DNA of 64,000 bases from RYN-133 sp036497285 (GCA_036497285.1 DASXJR010000096.1:1-64000), one strand, 5' to 3'; positions 15,821 to 24,394 are shown, counted from the stretch's first letter. Made by a program: numbers and translations. Notes: a model not told the origin generated them from the letters alone.

Positions 15821-16756
15821 GTGCACCCGGTCGCTTATCTGCCGAGCCCGTCGCAGAGCGTGTGGCACCTGGGACCGATCCCGGTCCGGGCCTACGCGCT
15901 GTGCATCGTGGCCGGCATCTTCGTCGCGCTGTGGCTCACGGCCCGGCGGATGCGGGAACGCGGCGGCAAACCCGAGGACGTGTGGGACGTCGCCGGCTGG
16001 GCCATCGTGTTCGGCATCATCGGCGGTCGGCTCTACCACGTCGTCACCGATCCCGAGCTGTACTTCGAGCACGGCAAGCACCCGATCGACGCGCTGAAGG
16101 TCTGGGACGGCGGGCTCGGCATCTGGGGAGCCATCGCGCTCGGCACGCTCGGTGCCTGGATCGGGTGCCGGCGCAAGAACATCTCGCTGCGCGTGTTCGC
16201 CGATGCCGCCGCCCCCGGCGTGCTGTTCGCCCAGGCGATCGGGCGGTGGGGCAATTGGTTCAACAACGAGCTGTACGGCGCGTCGACGAGCGTGCCGTGG
16301 AAGCTGCAGATCCACTGCCTGGACGTCTCGGTCGGCCACGCGCAGGTCTGCGATCCGGCCGCACTACATCCGTCCACTGTGCTGGGGTACTTCCAGCCCA
16401 CGTTCCTGTACGAGTCGCTGTGGGACGTCGCGATCGCCTTCCTGCTGCTCTACCTCGACCGCCGCTTCCGGCTCGGCCGCGGCAACGTCATGGCCCTGTA
16501 CGTGATGGGCTACACGTTGGGACGGGGGTGGATCGAGGCGCTGCGCACCGACCACGCCAACCACATCCTGGGGCTGCGGCTGAACATCTGGACGAGCATC
16601 ATCGTCTTCCTGTTGGCCCTGGCATGGTTCCTCAAGCACGGCGGCTTCCACGCCCGGCGCGAGAAGACTCCGTACACCGGCGACCGCGCTGCGTCCGCCG
16701 ACGACGACCGAAAGGAGGATCCGGTTGATGTCGGATCGGACGAGGGATCTGACTGA
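15821..16756 (+). CDS. lgt: Prolipoprotein diacylglyceryl transferase
   Basis: Adds diacylglycerol to the lipobox cysteine of preprolipoproteins, the first step of lipoprotein maturation in the membrane. 311 residues from GTG 15821, with seven likely TM segments. Seen: YLPSPSQSVWHLGPIPVRAY, GGRLYHVVTD, the Lgt signature AIGRWGNWFNNELYG, and LYESLWDVAIAFLLL. GTG 15821 matches the usual N-terminus and is placed at the predicted transcript start; ATG 15788 is open in frame but overlaps the divergent gene's start. Several lipoprotein candidates in this window would be its substrates. Confidence 0.93.
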   Translation: MHPVAYLPSPSQSVWHLGPIPVRAYALCIVAGIFVALWLTARRMRERGGKPEDVWDVAGWAIVFGIIGGRLYHVVTDPELYFEHGKHPIDALKVWDGGLGIWGAIALGTLGAWIGCRRKNISLRVFADAAAPGVLFAQAIGRWGNWFNNELYGASTSVPWKLQIHCLDVSVGHAQVCDPAALHPSTVLGYFQPTFLYESLWDVAIAFLLLYLDRRFRLGRGNVMALYVMGYTLGRGWIEALRTDHANHILGLRLNIWTSIIVFLLALAWFLKHGGFHARREKTPYTGDRAASADDDRKEDPVDVGSDEGSD

Positions 16757-17471
16757 CGAGCTGCCGGATCTGCCGAACCCGGAGATCCACCACGACCACC
16801 GTGACGTGTCGGGCGGCTGGTTGCGGCCCACGGTGTTCGGAATGATGGACGGGTTGGTTTCCAACTTCGCGATCATCGCCGGCGTGGCCGGGGCGAGCGC
16901 GTCCACGACGCAGATCTCGCTGGCAGGCCTGGCCGGGCTCGTGGGCGGTGCGTTCTCGATGGCGACCGGCGAGTACATCTCCGTCCAGAGCCAGAACGAG
17001 TCGACGCACGCGGAACTGGCCGTCGAGCGGCACGAGATCGTGCACAACTCCGCCGCCGAGCAGGCTGAGCTCGCGCAGAGCTATGTTGCGCGTGGGGTCG
17101 ATCCGGACACCGCACGGAAGGTCGCCGAGCAGCTGTCCCGCGATCCCGAGCAGGCGCTGCTCATCCACGCGCAGGAAGAACTCGGCGTCGATCCCACCCA
17201 GCTGCCCAGCCCATGGACCGCGGCCGGATCGTCGCTGGCCTCGTTCAGCGTGGGCGCGTTGTTGCCGCTGCTTCCGTACCTGGCCGGAGCGTCGACGCTG
17301 CTCATCTCGGCGATCGTCGCCGTCGTCGCGTTGTTCTCCTCCGGTGCGCTCTCGGCCCGGTTCACGAGCCGCAGCTGGCTCTTCGCGGGCACCCGCCAGT
17401 TGGTACTCGGTGTGCTCGCCGCAGCCGTGACCTTCGGGATCGGCTCGTTGTTCAACGTCTCGACGGGCTGA
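16728..17471 (+). CDS. VIT1/CCC1-family metal transporter
   Basis: 247 residues, about five TM helices; the family moves Fe2+ or Mn2+ across membranes. Seen: GWLRPTVFGMMDGLVSNFAI, GGAFSMATGEYISVQSQNE (the conserved TM2 region), an acidic helical stretch of about 80 residues that is the usual cytoplasmic metal-binding arm (HAELAVERHEI to PEQALLIHAQEELG), then three TM helices. The start is ATG 16728, with a perfect AAGGAGG 9 nt upstream; it lies inside the end of lgt (29-bp overlap), so it is translated from its own ribosome site on the lgt mRNA. Confidence 0.88.
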   Translation: MSDRTRDLTDELPDLPNPEIHHDHRDVSGGWLRPTVFGMMDGLVSNFAIIAGVAGASASTTQISLAGLAGLVGGAFSMATGEYISVQSQNESTHAELAVERHEIVHNSAAEQAELAQSYVARGVDPDTARKVAEQLSRDPEQALLIHAQEELGVDPTQLPSPWTAAGSSLASFSVGALLPLLPYLAGASTLLISAIVAVVALFSSGALSARFTSRSWLFAGTRQLVLGVLAAAVTFGIGSLFNVSTG

Positions 17472-17590
17472 CACCTCACGCCGGTTGTATCGATCTAACA
17501 GCCGACTGTGGCCGGGCTGGCAGCGCCGTTGACTCGTCCGCCCGGCAGTGCCTTAGGTAACGGCAACCAGCACAGGGAGAGGGGCCTGTC

Positions 17591-18025
17591 ATGACCAAGC
17601 GCCGCAACATGATCATCGCAAGCGTGGGGGCCGCCGTGGCTGCCGGAATCGTGACGGTCTCGGCCGTCGCCGGCGCCGCGTCCGCCCCGACCAACCACAC
17701 CATCCGGCTCATTGCGACACAAACCGCGAGCCACAACTTCTCGCGCTCGAGCGGCGTGGAAGCCGACACCGACCGCCACAACGGCAAGGTGATCGGTTAC
17801 GACGTCCTGTCGTTCATCGGCACGGGCGGCGGGAAGCTTCTCGGCTCGTTCGCGACCCGGGGCGGCGTGATCAACTTCCGGATTCCGCTCACCAAGACCA
17901 AGACTCTGCACGGCAAGGTCACCGGTGGCTCGGGCCGGTTCTCGGGCGTCTCGGGAACGATCGCGGCGACGCCGCTGAACAAGGCCAACACGCGGACCGC
18001 GGTGAAGATCGTCTGGCACCACTGA
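17591..18025 (+). CDS. Secreted allene-oxide-cyclase/dirigent-like barrel protein
   Basis: 144 residues. Signal peptide at about 1-31 (ending VAGAASAP), then a small all-beta domain: HTIRLIATQTAS, GKVIGYDVLSFIG, GGVINFRIPLTKTKTLHGKV, GGSGRFSGVSGTIAATPL and a final strand AVKIVWHH. The pattern of a strand, a glycine-rich turn and GxFxGVxGT is seen in the AOC-barrel/dirigent superfamily; in bacteria their role is unknown. A GGGAGAGGGG ribosome site precedes the ATG. The gene is alone, between the transporter and the kinase operon. Confidence 0.65.
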   Translation: MTKRRNMIIASVGAAVAAGIVTVSAVAGAASAPTNHTIRLIATQTASHNFSRSSGVEADTDRHNGKVIGYDVLSFIGTGGGKLLGSFATRGGVINFRIPLTKTKTLHGKVTGGSGRFSGVSGTIAATPLNKANTRTAVKIVWHH

Positions 18026-18053
18026 CCGCCATGTGATCCAGCGCGCTTGCCCT

Positions 18054-18067
18054 ACCGACCGGTCGGT
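18054..18067. promoter_or_regulatory. TetR-type palindromic operator
   Basis: Perfect 14-bp palindrome ACCGACC/GGTCGGT, extended on the left by T and followed by a third CGGT half-repeat. It lies 4 bp upstream of the TAGTGT -10 of the operon, where a bound repressor would block RNA polymerase. The TetR protein coded at 20330-20902 in the same operon is the likely ligand-controlled partner (inference). Confidence 0.65.
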
Positions 18068-18070
18068 CGG

Positions 18071-18076
18071 TAGTGT
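18071..18076 (+). promoter_or_regulatory. -10 element of the kinase-acyl-CoA dehydrogenase operon
   Basis: TAGTGT, 8 nt before ATG 18085; no Shine-Dalgarno, so probably leaderless. Confidence 0.45.
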
Positions 18077-18084
18077 CGCGCGCT

Positions 18085-19104
18085 ATGGCGGAGCTGCCCG
18101 GGGTCGACATCGAAGCGCTGACCCGTTGGCTCGACCGCGAACGTCCCGGGATCCGGACCGGCGAACTGAGCGGTCAGGTCATCGCCGGCGGTAAGTCGAA
18201 TCTGACCTACCGCATCAGCGACGGCAGTTCAACGTGGGCGTTGCGTCGTCCGCCGCTTGCACACGTGCTCCCCACCGCGCATGACATGGCGCGTGAGTAC
18301 ACCGTCATGAGCGCGCTCGGCGGCACTGCCGTGCCGGTGCCGCAGACCATCGCGCTGTGCACCGACCGGGACGTGCTCGGCGCGACGTTCTACCTGATGT
18401 CGTTCGTCGACGGGGTCGTGCTCGACCGGCCGGAGGCCATCGCGAAGCTGACCCAGGAACTGGCGGGCTCGACCTGCGACCAGCTCGTGGACACGCTCGT
18501 CGTACTGCACGATGTGGACCCGACGAGCGTGGGTTTGAGCGAGTTCGGCCGGCCGGCGGGATTCCTCGCCCGGCAGGTCAAACGCTGGACCCAACAGTGG
18601 CAGGCCAACGAGACCGAGCAGCGCGAGACGTTGCCGGCGCTGCTGGACAAGCTGGCCGGGACAATGCCGGAGCAGTCCCGCGCGGGCATCGTGCACGGCG
18701 ACTACCGGCTCACCAACGTCATGTACCAGCCAGACCTCTCGGGCATCGCTGCGGTCGTGGACTGGGAGATGGCCACCCTCGGCGACCCGCTCACCGATGT
18801 CGGGTTGCTCGTCGTCTACCAGACCCTGTCCGCCGACGACGACGGCGTGATGCCCCGGATGAGCCCGGCCGACGGTTTCCCCACCGCGGACGAGATGGTC
18901 GCTCGCTACGCCCGCAGCTCCGATCGCGACCTGAGCGACCTCGACTGGTACGTCGCGTTCGGCTACTTCAAGCTGGCGGTGATCTCCGAAGGCATCCACA
19001 ACCGCTACCTGCAGGGCAAGACGGTCGGTGACGGGTTCAGCCACTTCGGCAACTCCGTCCCGCGCCTGCTCGACACCGCGCTGCTCACCCTCTCGGCCCG
19101 ATAG
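18085..19104 (+). CDS. APH-family phosphotransferase, ACAD10/11 kinase-domain type
   Basis: 339 residues, protein-kinase-like fold. Seen: VIAGGKSNLTYRISDG (glycine-rich loop region), WALRRPP with the ATP Lys/Arg region, the Brenner motif GIVHGDYRLTNVMY and VVDWEMATLGDP (metal-binding Asp). This subfamily is the stand-alone form of the kinase domain of human ACAD10/ACAD11 and resembles Pseudomonas LvaA, which phosphorylate 4-hydroxyacyl-CoAs. The acyl-CoA dehydrogenase follows 8 bases later, the same pairing as the two domains of ACAD11. ATG 18085 is chosen over GTG 18073, which lies inside the -10. Substrate is inferred, not proven. Confidence 0.88.
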   Translation: MAELPGVDIEALTRWLDRERPGIRTGELSGQVIAGGKSNLTYRISDGSSTWALRRPPLAHVLPTAHDMAREYTVMSALGGTAVPVPQTIALCTDRDVLGATFYLMSFVDGVVLDRPEAIAKLTQELAGSTCDQLVDTLVVLHDVDPTSVGLSEFGRPAGFLARQVKRWTQQWQANETEQRETLPALLDKLAGTMPEQSRAGIVHGDYRLTNVMYQPDLSGIAAVVDWEMATLGDPLTDVGLLVVYQTLSADDDGVMPRMSPADGFPTADEMVARYARSSDRDLSDLDWYVAFGYFKLAVISEGIHNRYLQGKTVGDGFSHFGNSVPRLLDTALLTLSAR

Positions 19105-19112
19105 GAGACGTC

Positions 19113-20333
19113 ATGGACTTCCGGCACAGCGAACGCTCGCAGGCGCTGCAGGCGCAGGTGCAGCAGTTCCTCGACGAGCACGTCTATCCGGCCGAGCACG
19201 ACTTCGAACGTGAAGCGGCCGAGAACCGTGCCAAGGGTGAACCGTTCCGCACTCCGTCCGTCCTGGCCGGGTTGAAGGACAAGGCGCGGCAGCGAGGGCT
19301 GTGGAACCTCTTTCTTCCTGACGAGAAGTACGGCGCAGGGTTGTCGGTGCTCGAATACGCCCCGATCGCCGAACTGTCCGGACGGTCCGTGGCGATCGCG
19401 CCCGAGGCGATGAACTGCGCGGCGCCGGACACCGGCAACATGGAACTGCTCGCGATGTTCGCCACCGACGAGCAGGTGACCCAGTGGCTGCGTCCGCTGC
19501 TCGACGGCGAGATCCGTTCGTGCTTCTCGATGACCGAGCCTGCGGTCGCATCGTCGGACGCCACGAACATCGCCACGACGATCACTCGCGACGGCGACGA
19601 GTACGTCGTCGACGGTCGCAAGTGGTGGTCGACGGGCGCGTTGCGTCCCGAGTGCAAGGTCGCGATCGTGATGGGCGTCAGCGATCCGGACGGGCCGCGG
19701 CACGCCCGGCACTCGATGATCCTGGTGCCGCTGGACTCGCCGGGCGTGACGATCGAGCGGTCGACGACCGTGTACGGCTACGACGACGGACCGCACGGCG
19801 GCCACGGTGTCATCCACTACGACCACGTGCGCGTGCCGGCAACGTATCTGCTCGGCCCGCAGGGCGGCGGGTTCATGATGGCGCAGGCCCGGCTCGGTCC
19901 GGGCCGCATCCACCACTGCATGCGCAGCATCGGCATGGCCGAGCGCGCCCTCGAGCTGATGTGCGCGCGGGTCGTCTCGCGCACCGCGTTCGGCAAACCG
20001 ATCGCCGAGCAGGGTGTGGTGCGTGAGTGGATCGCCGAGTCGCGGCTCGCGATCGACCAGGCGCGGTTGCTGGTGCTCAACGCGGCCTACCTGATCGACA
20101 CCGTCGGCGCGGCCAAGGCACGCACCGAGATCGCCGCGATCAAGGTCGCCGCACCGCGGGCCGCGCTCTACGTCGTGGACAAGGCGGTGCAGGCCTACGG
20201 CGCGGCGGGGGTGTCGGGCGACGCGCCGCTCGCCGAGATGTGGGCGGCACTGCGCACCCTGCGGCTCGCGGACGGACCGGACGAGGTGCACCTGCGTTCC
20301 CTCGCCCGCGAAGAGCTCCGCAAGATCTCGTGA
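19113..20333 (+). CDS. Acyl-CoA dehydrogenase, ACAD11 type
   Basis: 406-residue FAD flavoprotein. Seen: an N-terminal helical domain (MDFRHSERSQALQAQVQQF), a beta domain with CFSMTEPAVASSDATN (FAD and acyl-CoA region), GRKWWSTGA, and a C-terminal helical domain with ARLGPGRIHHCMRSIG, SRTAFGKPIAEQG and KAVQAYGAAGVS. This layout is that of the ACAD10/11 branch. With the kinase upstream it would form the pair that turns 4-hydroxyacyl-CoA, through a 4-phospho intermediate, into an enoyl-CoA able to enter beta-oxidation; this follows known ACAD11 and LvaAC chemistry. Its stop overlaps the tetR start. Confidence 0.93.
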   Translation: MDFRHSERSQALQAQVQQFLDEHVYPAEHDFEREAAENRAKGEPFRTPSVLAGLKDKARQRGLWNLFLPDEKYGAGLSVLEYAPIAELSGRSVAIAPEAMNCAAPDTGNMELLAMFATDEQVTQWLRPLLDGEIRSCFSMTEPAVASSDATNIATTITRDGDEYVVDGRKWWSTGALRPECKVAIVMGVSDPDGPRHARHSMILVPLDSPGVTIERSTTVYGYDDGPHGGHGVIHYDHVRVPATYLLGPQGGGFMMAQARLGPGRIHHCMRSIGMAERALELMCARVVSRTAFGKPIAEQGVVREWIAESRLAIDQARLLVLNAAYLIDTVGAAKARTEIAAIKVAAPRAALYVVDKAVQAYGAAGVSGDAPLAEMWAALRTLRLADGPDEVHLRSLAREELRKIS

Positions 20334-20902
20334 CAGCGACCAGGGATCGCGTACTCGACGTTGCTGCCGAGCTGTTCGCAGACCAGGGGTACGACGCGAC
20401 CTCGGTCGCCCAGGTGATCGAGCGGGCCGGGTTGACCAAGGGCGGCTTCTACCATCACTTCGCCAGCAAGGACGCGCTGCTCTACGAGGTGTACGGCGAC
20501 CTGATCACGCGCCAGCTCGAGCACATGGACGCGATCCTGGCGCAGCGCTTGCCGCCGGCCGCCGCGCTGCGCGCGCTCGTCACCGATCTCGTCGTGTCGA
20601 CGGCAGAGTCGTCGCGCCGGGCGATGGTGTTCTGGCGGGAACTGCATCGCCTGGGCGACGAGCACACGTCCGCCTACCGCGCCGCGCGCCGGCGCTACCA
20701 CGACGCGATGCGCAAGCTGATCCGGTCAGGCCAGGCATCCGGTGACTTCGCACGCGTCGCGTCCGCCGACACAATCACCTTCACGATCTTCGGAGTGATC
20801 AACGAGCTGCCGCTCTGGTACCGCCCGTCCGGGCGCAAGAAGCCCGTCCAGCTCGCGACCGAGATCGCCGACTTCGTCCTTGCCGGATTGGAGATCCGTT
20901 AG
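20330..20902 (+). CDS. TetR-family repressor
   Basis: 190 residues. N-terminal HTH (DVAAELFADQGYDATSVAQV, RAGLTKGGFYHHFASKDALL) and a helical C-terminal ligand domain. GTG 20330 overlaps the acyl-CoA dehydrogenase stop, so the regulator is made with the enzymes it probably controls. The likely operator is the palindrome at 18054-18067. As with other TetR proteins of lipid catabolism, the inducer may be an acyl-CoA intermediate (inference). Confidence 0.92.
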   Translation: MTATRDRVLDVAAELFADQGYDATSVAQVIERAGLTKGGFYHHFASKDALLYEVYGDLITRQLEHMDAILAQRLPPAAALRALVTDLVVSTAESSRRAMVFWRELHRLGDEHTSAYRAARRRYHDAMRKLIRSGQASGDFARVASADTITFTIFGVINELPLWYRPSGRKKPVQLATEIADFVLAGLEIR

Positions 20903-21856
20903 ATGCGCTGGGGAATCACGATCCCGAACATCGGCACACCGTTGCTCGACCACGAGCAGGTGGTGCGCAAACTGCCGGAGTGGGGATACACCGACGCGTG
21001 GTCGGCCGAGACGAACGGTAGCGACGCGTTCGTCCCGCTTGCGCTCGCGTCGACCTGGGAGCCGCTGCTGCGCCTCGGTACCGCGATCGTGCCGGCGTTC
21101 ACCCGTGGCCCGGCGCTGATCGCGATGTCCGCGGCGACGATGGCCGCGGCCGCGCCGGGACGGTTCGTGCTCGGCCTGGGCACGTCCAGCCCGGTCATCG
21201 TCGGCAACTGGAACGGGATGAGCTTCGACGAGCCGTACCGGAAGGCCCGCGACGTACTGCGCATCGTCAAGCAGGCGCTGGCGGGGGAGCGGGTCGACGG
21301 CGAGTTCGACACCGTCACGATCAAGCGGTTCAAGCTCGAACAACCGCCGCCGCGGCCCCCAGCGGTGATGCTCGCGGCGCTGCGCCCGCAGATGCTGCGC
21401 CTGGCCGGACGGGAGGCCGACGGCGCGATCCTCAACTGGTTGGCGAGCTACGACGTAGCGCAGTGCCTGGACGCGATCGGCACCGAGACCGAGACGGTCG
21501 CGCGGATCTTCGTCTGCCCGACCGAGGACGCGAGCTACGCACGCGGCATCGGACGCATGCTCATCTCGACCTACCTCACCGTGCCCGCGTACGCGGCGTT
21601 CCACGAGTGGCTCGGCCGCGGCGACAAGCTTCGCGGGATGAGTGAGAAGTGGGCGGCCGGTGACCGCAAGGGCGCGGCCGCCGCGATCCCGGACGATGTC
21701 GTCGACGACCTCGTCCTGCACGGTTCACCGGAGTCCGTCCGCGACCAGGTGCAGGCCTACCAGGATGCCGGGCTCACCACCCCGGTGATCGCGATGCTGC
21801 CGACACCGGACGCCGACGTGCCCGACCTGGTGCGACGACTTGGTAAGGAACCCTGA
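20903..21856 (+). CDS. LLM-class (F420-type) oxidoreductase
   Basis: 317 residues, luciferase-like barrel. Seen: MRWGITIPNIGTPLLDHEQV, AWSAETNGSDAFVPLAL, LRLGTAIVPAFTRGPALIAM, APGRFVLGLGTSSPVIVGNW and LHGSPESVRDQVQAYQDAGL. The pattern fits F420-dependent enzymes rather than FMN monooxygenases, but the cofactor is not certain. The ATG follows the tetR stop directly, and its own stop overlaps the next start, so it belongs to the same operon. It may act on the acyl or hydroxy-acid substrate handled by the kinase and dehydrogenase. Confidence 0.88.
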   Translation: MRWGITIPNIGTPLLDHEQVVRKLPEWGYTDAWSAETNGSDAFVPLALASTWEPLLRLGTAIVPAFTRGPALIAMSAATMAAAAPGRFVLGLGTSSPVIVGNWNGMSFDEPYRKARDVLRIVKQALAGERVDGEFDTVTIKRFKLEQPPPRPPAVMLAALRPQMLRLAGREADGAILNWLASYDVAQCLDAIGTETETVARIFVCPTEDASYARGIGRMLISTYLTVPAYAAFHEWLGRGDKLRGMSEKWAAGDRKGAAAAIPDDVVDDLVLHGSPESVRDQVQAYQDAGLTTPVIAMLPTPDADVPDLVRRLGKEP

Positions 21857-22599
21857 TGGATCTGGACGGAAAGGTCGCCGTTGTCACCGGCGCCGCGAGC
21901 GGGATCGGCGCCGCGATGTGCGCGCGGTTCGGGACCGAGGGTGCAACCGTCGTCGGCGCGGATCGTGTTGCAGCGCAAGCGATTCGCAGCTGCGACGTGT
22001 CCGAACCGACCGCAGTGCAGAGCTTGGTCGACGAGGTGATCGCCGAGCACGAGCGGATCGATCTGTTCTGCTCGAACGCGGGGATCACCACCGGAGTCGC
22101 CTTGGACGATCCTGGCGACCTGTGGCACGCCGCCTACGAGGTCAACGTGATGGCGCACGTTTATGCCGCACGGGCCGTCGTGCCGCACATGCTCGAGCGC
22201 GGGTCGGGCTACCTGCTGAACACCGCGTCCGCGGCCGGGCTCCTCACCTCGCCGGGCGACGCGCCGTACGCGGTGACCAAGCATGGCGCGGTCGCGTTCG
22301 CGGAGTGGCTGGCGGTGACCTACGGCGAGCGCGGGATCGGGGTGAGCGTGCTGTGCCCGATGGGTGTGGCGACGCCGCTGCTCATGGGCCCGCTGGAAGC
22401 CGGCGACCCGGGTGCGAAGGCAGTGGCGGCGTCCGGCGACATCGTGAGCGTGGAGCACGTCGCCGACACGGTCGTGGCCGGGCTGCGCGACGAGCGGTTC
22501 CTGATCCTGCCGCACCCCGAGGTCGGCCGGTTCTACGCGCAGAAGGCCTCCGACCCGGACCGCTGGCTGGCCGGCATGCGCCGCCTCACCGGCGGGTGA
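21856..22599 (+). CDS. Short-chain dehydrogenase/reductase
   Basis: 247 residues, Rossmann-fold NAD(P)H oxidoreductase. Seen: VAVVTGAASGIGAAM (cofactor loop), FCSNAGITTG, catalytic Ser in NTASAAG and YAVTKHG with the Tyr/Lys pair. The acceptor is unknown, but in the operon a hydroxyacyl or keto substrate is likely. ATG 21856 overlaps the LLM stop by one base. Confidence 0.9.
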   Translation: MDLDGKVAVVTGAASGIGAAMCARFGTEGATVVGADRVAAQAIRSCDVSEPTAVQSLVDEVIAEHERIDLFCSNAGITTGVALDDPGDLWHAAYEVNVMAHVYAARAVVPHMLERGSGYLLNTASAAGLLTSPGDAPYAVTKHGAVAFAEWLAVTYGERGIGVSVLCPMGVATPLLMGPLEAGDPGAKAVAASGDIVSVEHVADTVVAGLRDERFLILPHPEVGRFYAQKASDPDRWLAGMRRLTGG

Positions 22600-23498
22600 G
22601 CGCCCGCCGCGACGACCCCGAGGTCGCCGAGGCGCTCGCGCTGCTCGGCGCCGTCGACGCGTCCGAGGAGTCGATCTACCCGTATTCGCCGGTGTTCCGC
22701 GCGACGCTGGACGGGCGACCGGTCGTCGTCAAGCGCACCCGGCGTTCGACGCCCGCCGCGATCGCGACGTGGGTGCGCACGCTGGCCGCGAACGGGTTTC
22801 CTGTCGTGACGCCGGTCAGTGAACCGGTCCGCGACTCGTCCGGCGCTGCGTGGGTCGCCTACCCGTGGATCGACGGACGTCCGTACCAGCCGTCATCGCA
22901 CGACATCGCCGCCGCCGGCGACTTGCTGGGACGCCTGCACGCGTGGGACGGCGCGCCGTCCGGAATTCCGACGTTTCGCTGGCCGAGCTACGAGCCGGGC
23001 GAGATCGCGGCCGATCTCGCACGCTACGAGCCTCTCGCGGAGGAACCGGTGCTGACGCGGCTGCGCGATCTCGCCCCGCGGTTCGAGAGTGAGCTGTTGC
23101 CGGCGATGCGGGCCGGTGACCTGCCGTACGTCGACGCGACGAGCGACTACAAGGCGACCAACCTGATCTACACACCGGACGGGCCGGTGGTGGTCGATCC
23201 GGACAACGGCGAGCACCTGCCGCGGGTGCTCGACCTTGCGCTGGCCGTCATCCTGTTCCACACCGACACCGAGTCACACCGGTCGTTCACCAGCGATGAG
23301 TGGATCACCTTCCGCACGGCCTACCTCGCCCACGTCCGGCTGACGGTCGACGAACGCGCGCTGTGGGCGGTTGCGCTGGACTACCAGATCTGGGAGGAGG
23401 GCGGCTGGGCGCTCGAGGACTCGGACTGGAGCGACCCCGCCCGTCCAGCCTTTCTCGCCGAGGCTCTGTGCGCCGACGCGAGCCGATTTCCGCTCTGA
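22596..23498 (+). CDS. Second APH-like kinase-fold protein
   Basis: 300 residues from GTG 22596, which overlaps the SDR stop. Seen: a beta-rich N-lobe with GRPVVVKRTRRS (ATP-binding Lys), AGDLLGRLHAWDG, a catalytic loop YVDATSDYKATNLIY in which the usual HGD is replaced by TSD, and VVVDPDNGEHLPRVLDLALA with the metal-binding Asp. The fold is that of APH and homoserine/hydroxyurea kinases; the change at the HGD His makes the substrate hard to guess. It is different from the ACAD11-type kinase at 18085, so the operon has two kinase-fold proteins. Confidence 0.8.
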   Translation: MSARRDDPEVAEALALLGAVDASEESIYPYSPVFRATLDGRPVVVKRTRRSTPAAIATWVRTLAANGFPVVTPVSEPVRDSSGAAWVAYPWIDGRPYQPSSHDIAAAGDLLGRLHAWDGAPSGIPTFRWPSYEPGEIAADLARYEPLAEEPVLTRLRDLAPRFESELLPAMRAGDLPYVDATSDYKATNLIYTPDGPVVVDPDNGEHLPRVLDLALAVILFHTDTESHRSFTSDEWITFRTAYLAHVRLTVDERALWAVALDYQIWEEGGWALEDSDWSDPARPAFLAEALCADASRFPL

Positions 23499-23534
23499 GA
23501 AGGTAGTTGTAGTCGACAAACGAAGGGGCGTCAC

Positions 23535-24299
23535 ATGCCAGGAGTGCAGGACCGCGTCGCGCTCGTCACCGGGGCCGCGCAGGGGATCGGAGCGGCCATC
23601 GCCATGCGCCTTGCCGCCGACGGCGCGAAGGTCGGTGTGCTCGACCTGCAACAGGACGCCGCGCAGTCGATCGCCGATGAGATCAAGTCGGCCGGTGGAT
23701 CGGCGATCGGCCTGGGCGCCGACGTCTCGAAGCGCGAGCAGGTGCAGGCCGCGGTCGACCAGCTGGTCGGTGAGTTCGGCGGGCTGCACATCCTGGTGAA
23801 CAACGCGGGCGTACTGCGCGACAACCTGCTGTTCAAAATGACCGACGACGACTGGACGATGGTCATGGAGGTGCATCTGCGCGGCGCATTCCTGTGCAGC
23901 CAGATCGCGCAGAAGCACATGGTCGAGGCCAAGTACGGCCGCATCGTGTGCATGTCGTCCACGTCTGCACTCGGCAACCGCGGACAGTCGAACTACTCGA
24001 CCGCGAAGGCGGGCCTGCAGGGCCTGACCAAGACGCTCGCGATCGAACTCGGGCCGTTCGGAGTGACCTGCAACGCGATCGCGCCCGGGTTCATCGAGAC
24101 CGCGATGACCAAGGCCACCGCCGAGCGGATCGGCACCACGATCGAGCAGATGCGCGAGCAGACGGCCGCGATGATCCCGGTGCGCCGGGGCGGTGTGCCC
24201 GACGACATCGCGAACACTGTGGCGTTCCTGGTCGGCGAGGAGGCCGGCTACGTGACCGGGCAGGTGATCTACGTCGACGGCGGCCGCGGTCTGCTGTGA
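23535..24299 (+). CDS. FabG-like short-chain dehydrogenase
   Basis: 254 residues of the 3-oxoacyl-ACP/acyl-CoA reductase type. Seen: LVTGAAQGIGAAIAMRLA, HILVNNAGVLRDNLL, CMSSTSALGNRGQSNYSTAKAG (in parts; catalytic Ser, Tyr and Lys), TCNAIAPGFIETAMT and VTGQVIYVDGGRGL. It lies 36 bases after the kinase-like gene, with its own AAGGGG ribosome site. It is likely to oxidise or reduce a 3-hydroxy/3-oxoacyl thioester in the same pathway. Confidence 0.92.
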   Translation: MPGVQDRVALVTGAAQGIGAAIAMRLAADGAKVGVLDLQQDAAQSIADEIKSAGGSAIGLGADVSKREQVQAAVDQLVGEFGGLHILVNNAGVLRDNLLFKMTDDDWTMVMEVHLRGAFLCSQIAQKHMVEAKYGRIVCMSSTSALGNRGQSNYSTAKAGLQGLTKTLAIELGPFGVTCNAIAPGFIETAMTKATAERIGTTIEQMREQTAAMIPVRRGGVPDDIANTVAFLVGEEAGYVTGQVIYVDGGRGLL

Positions 24300-24330
24300 C
24301 CGACCGGGCCGCGAGCCTCCCGACGGTCGG
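24300..24330 (+). terminator. Possible terminator after the fabG-like gene
   Basis: CCGACCG (24300-24306) can pair with CGGTCGG (24324-24330) across a 17-nt loop, right after the stop codon. There is no T-run. Confidence 0.35.
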
Positions 24331-24394
24331 CCGCGGATCGCGCGGGCCCTCGTGACGAAGTGGTTATGCGATCATCGCCTGGCCGCCCGAGGGT

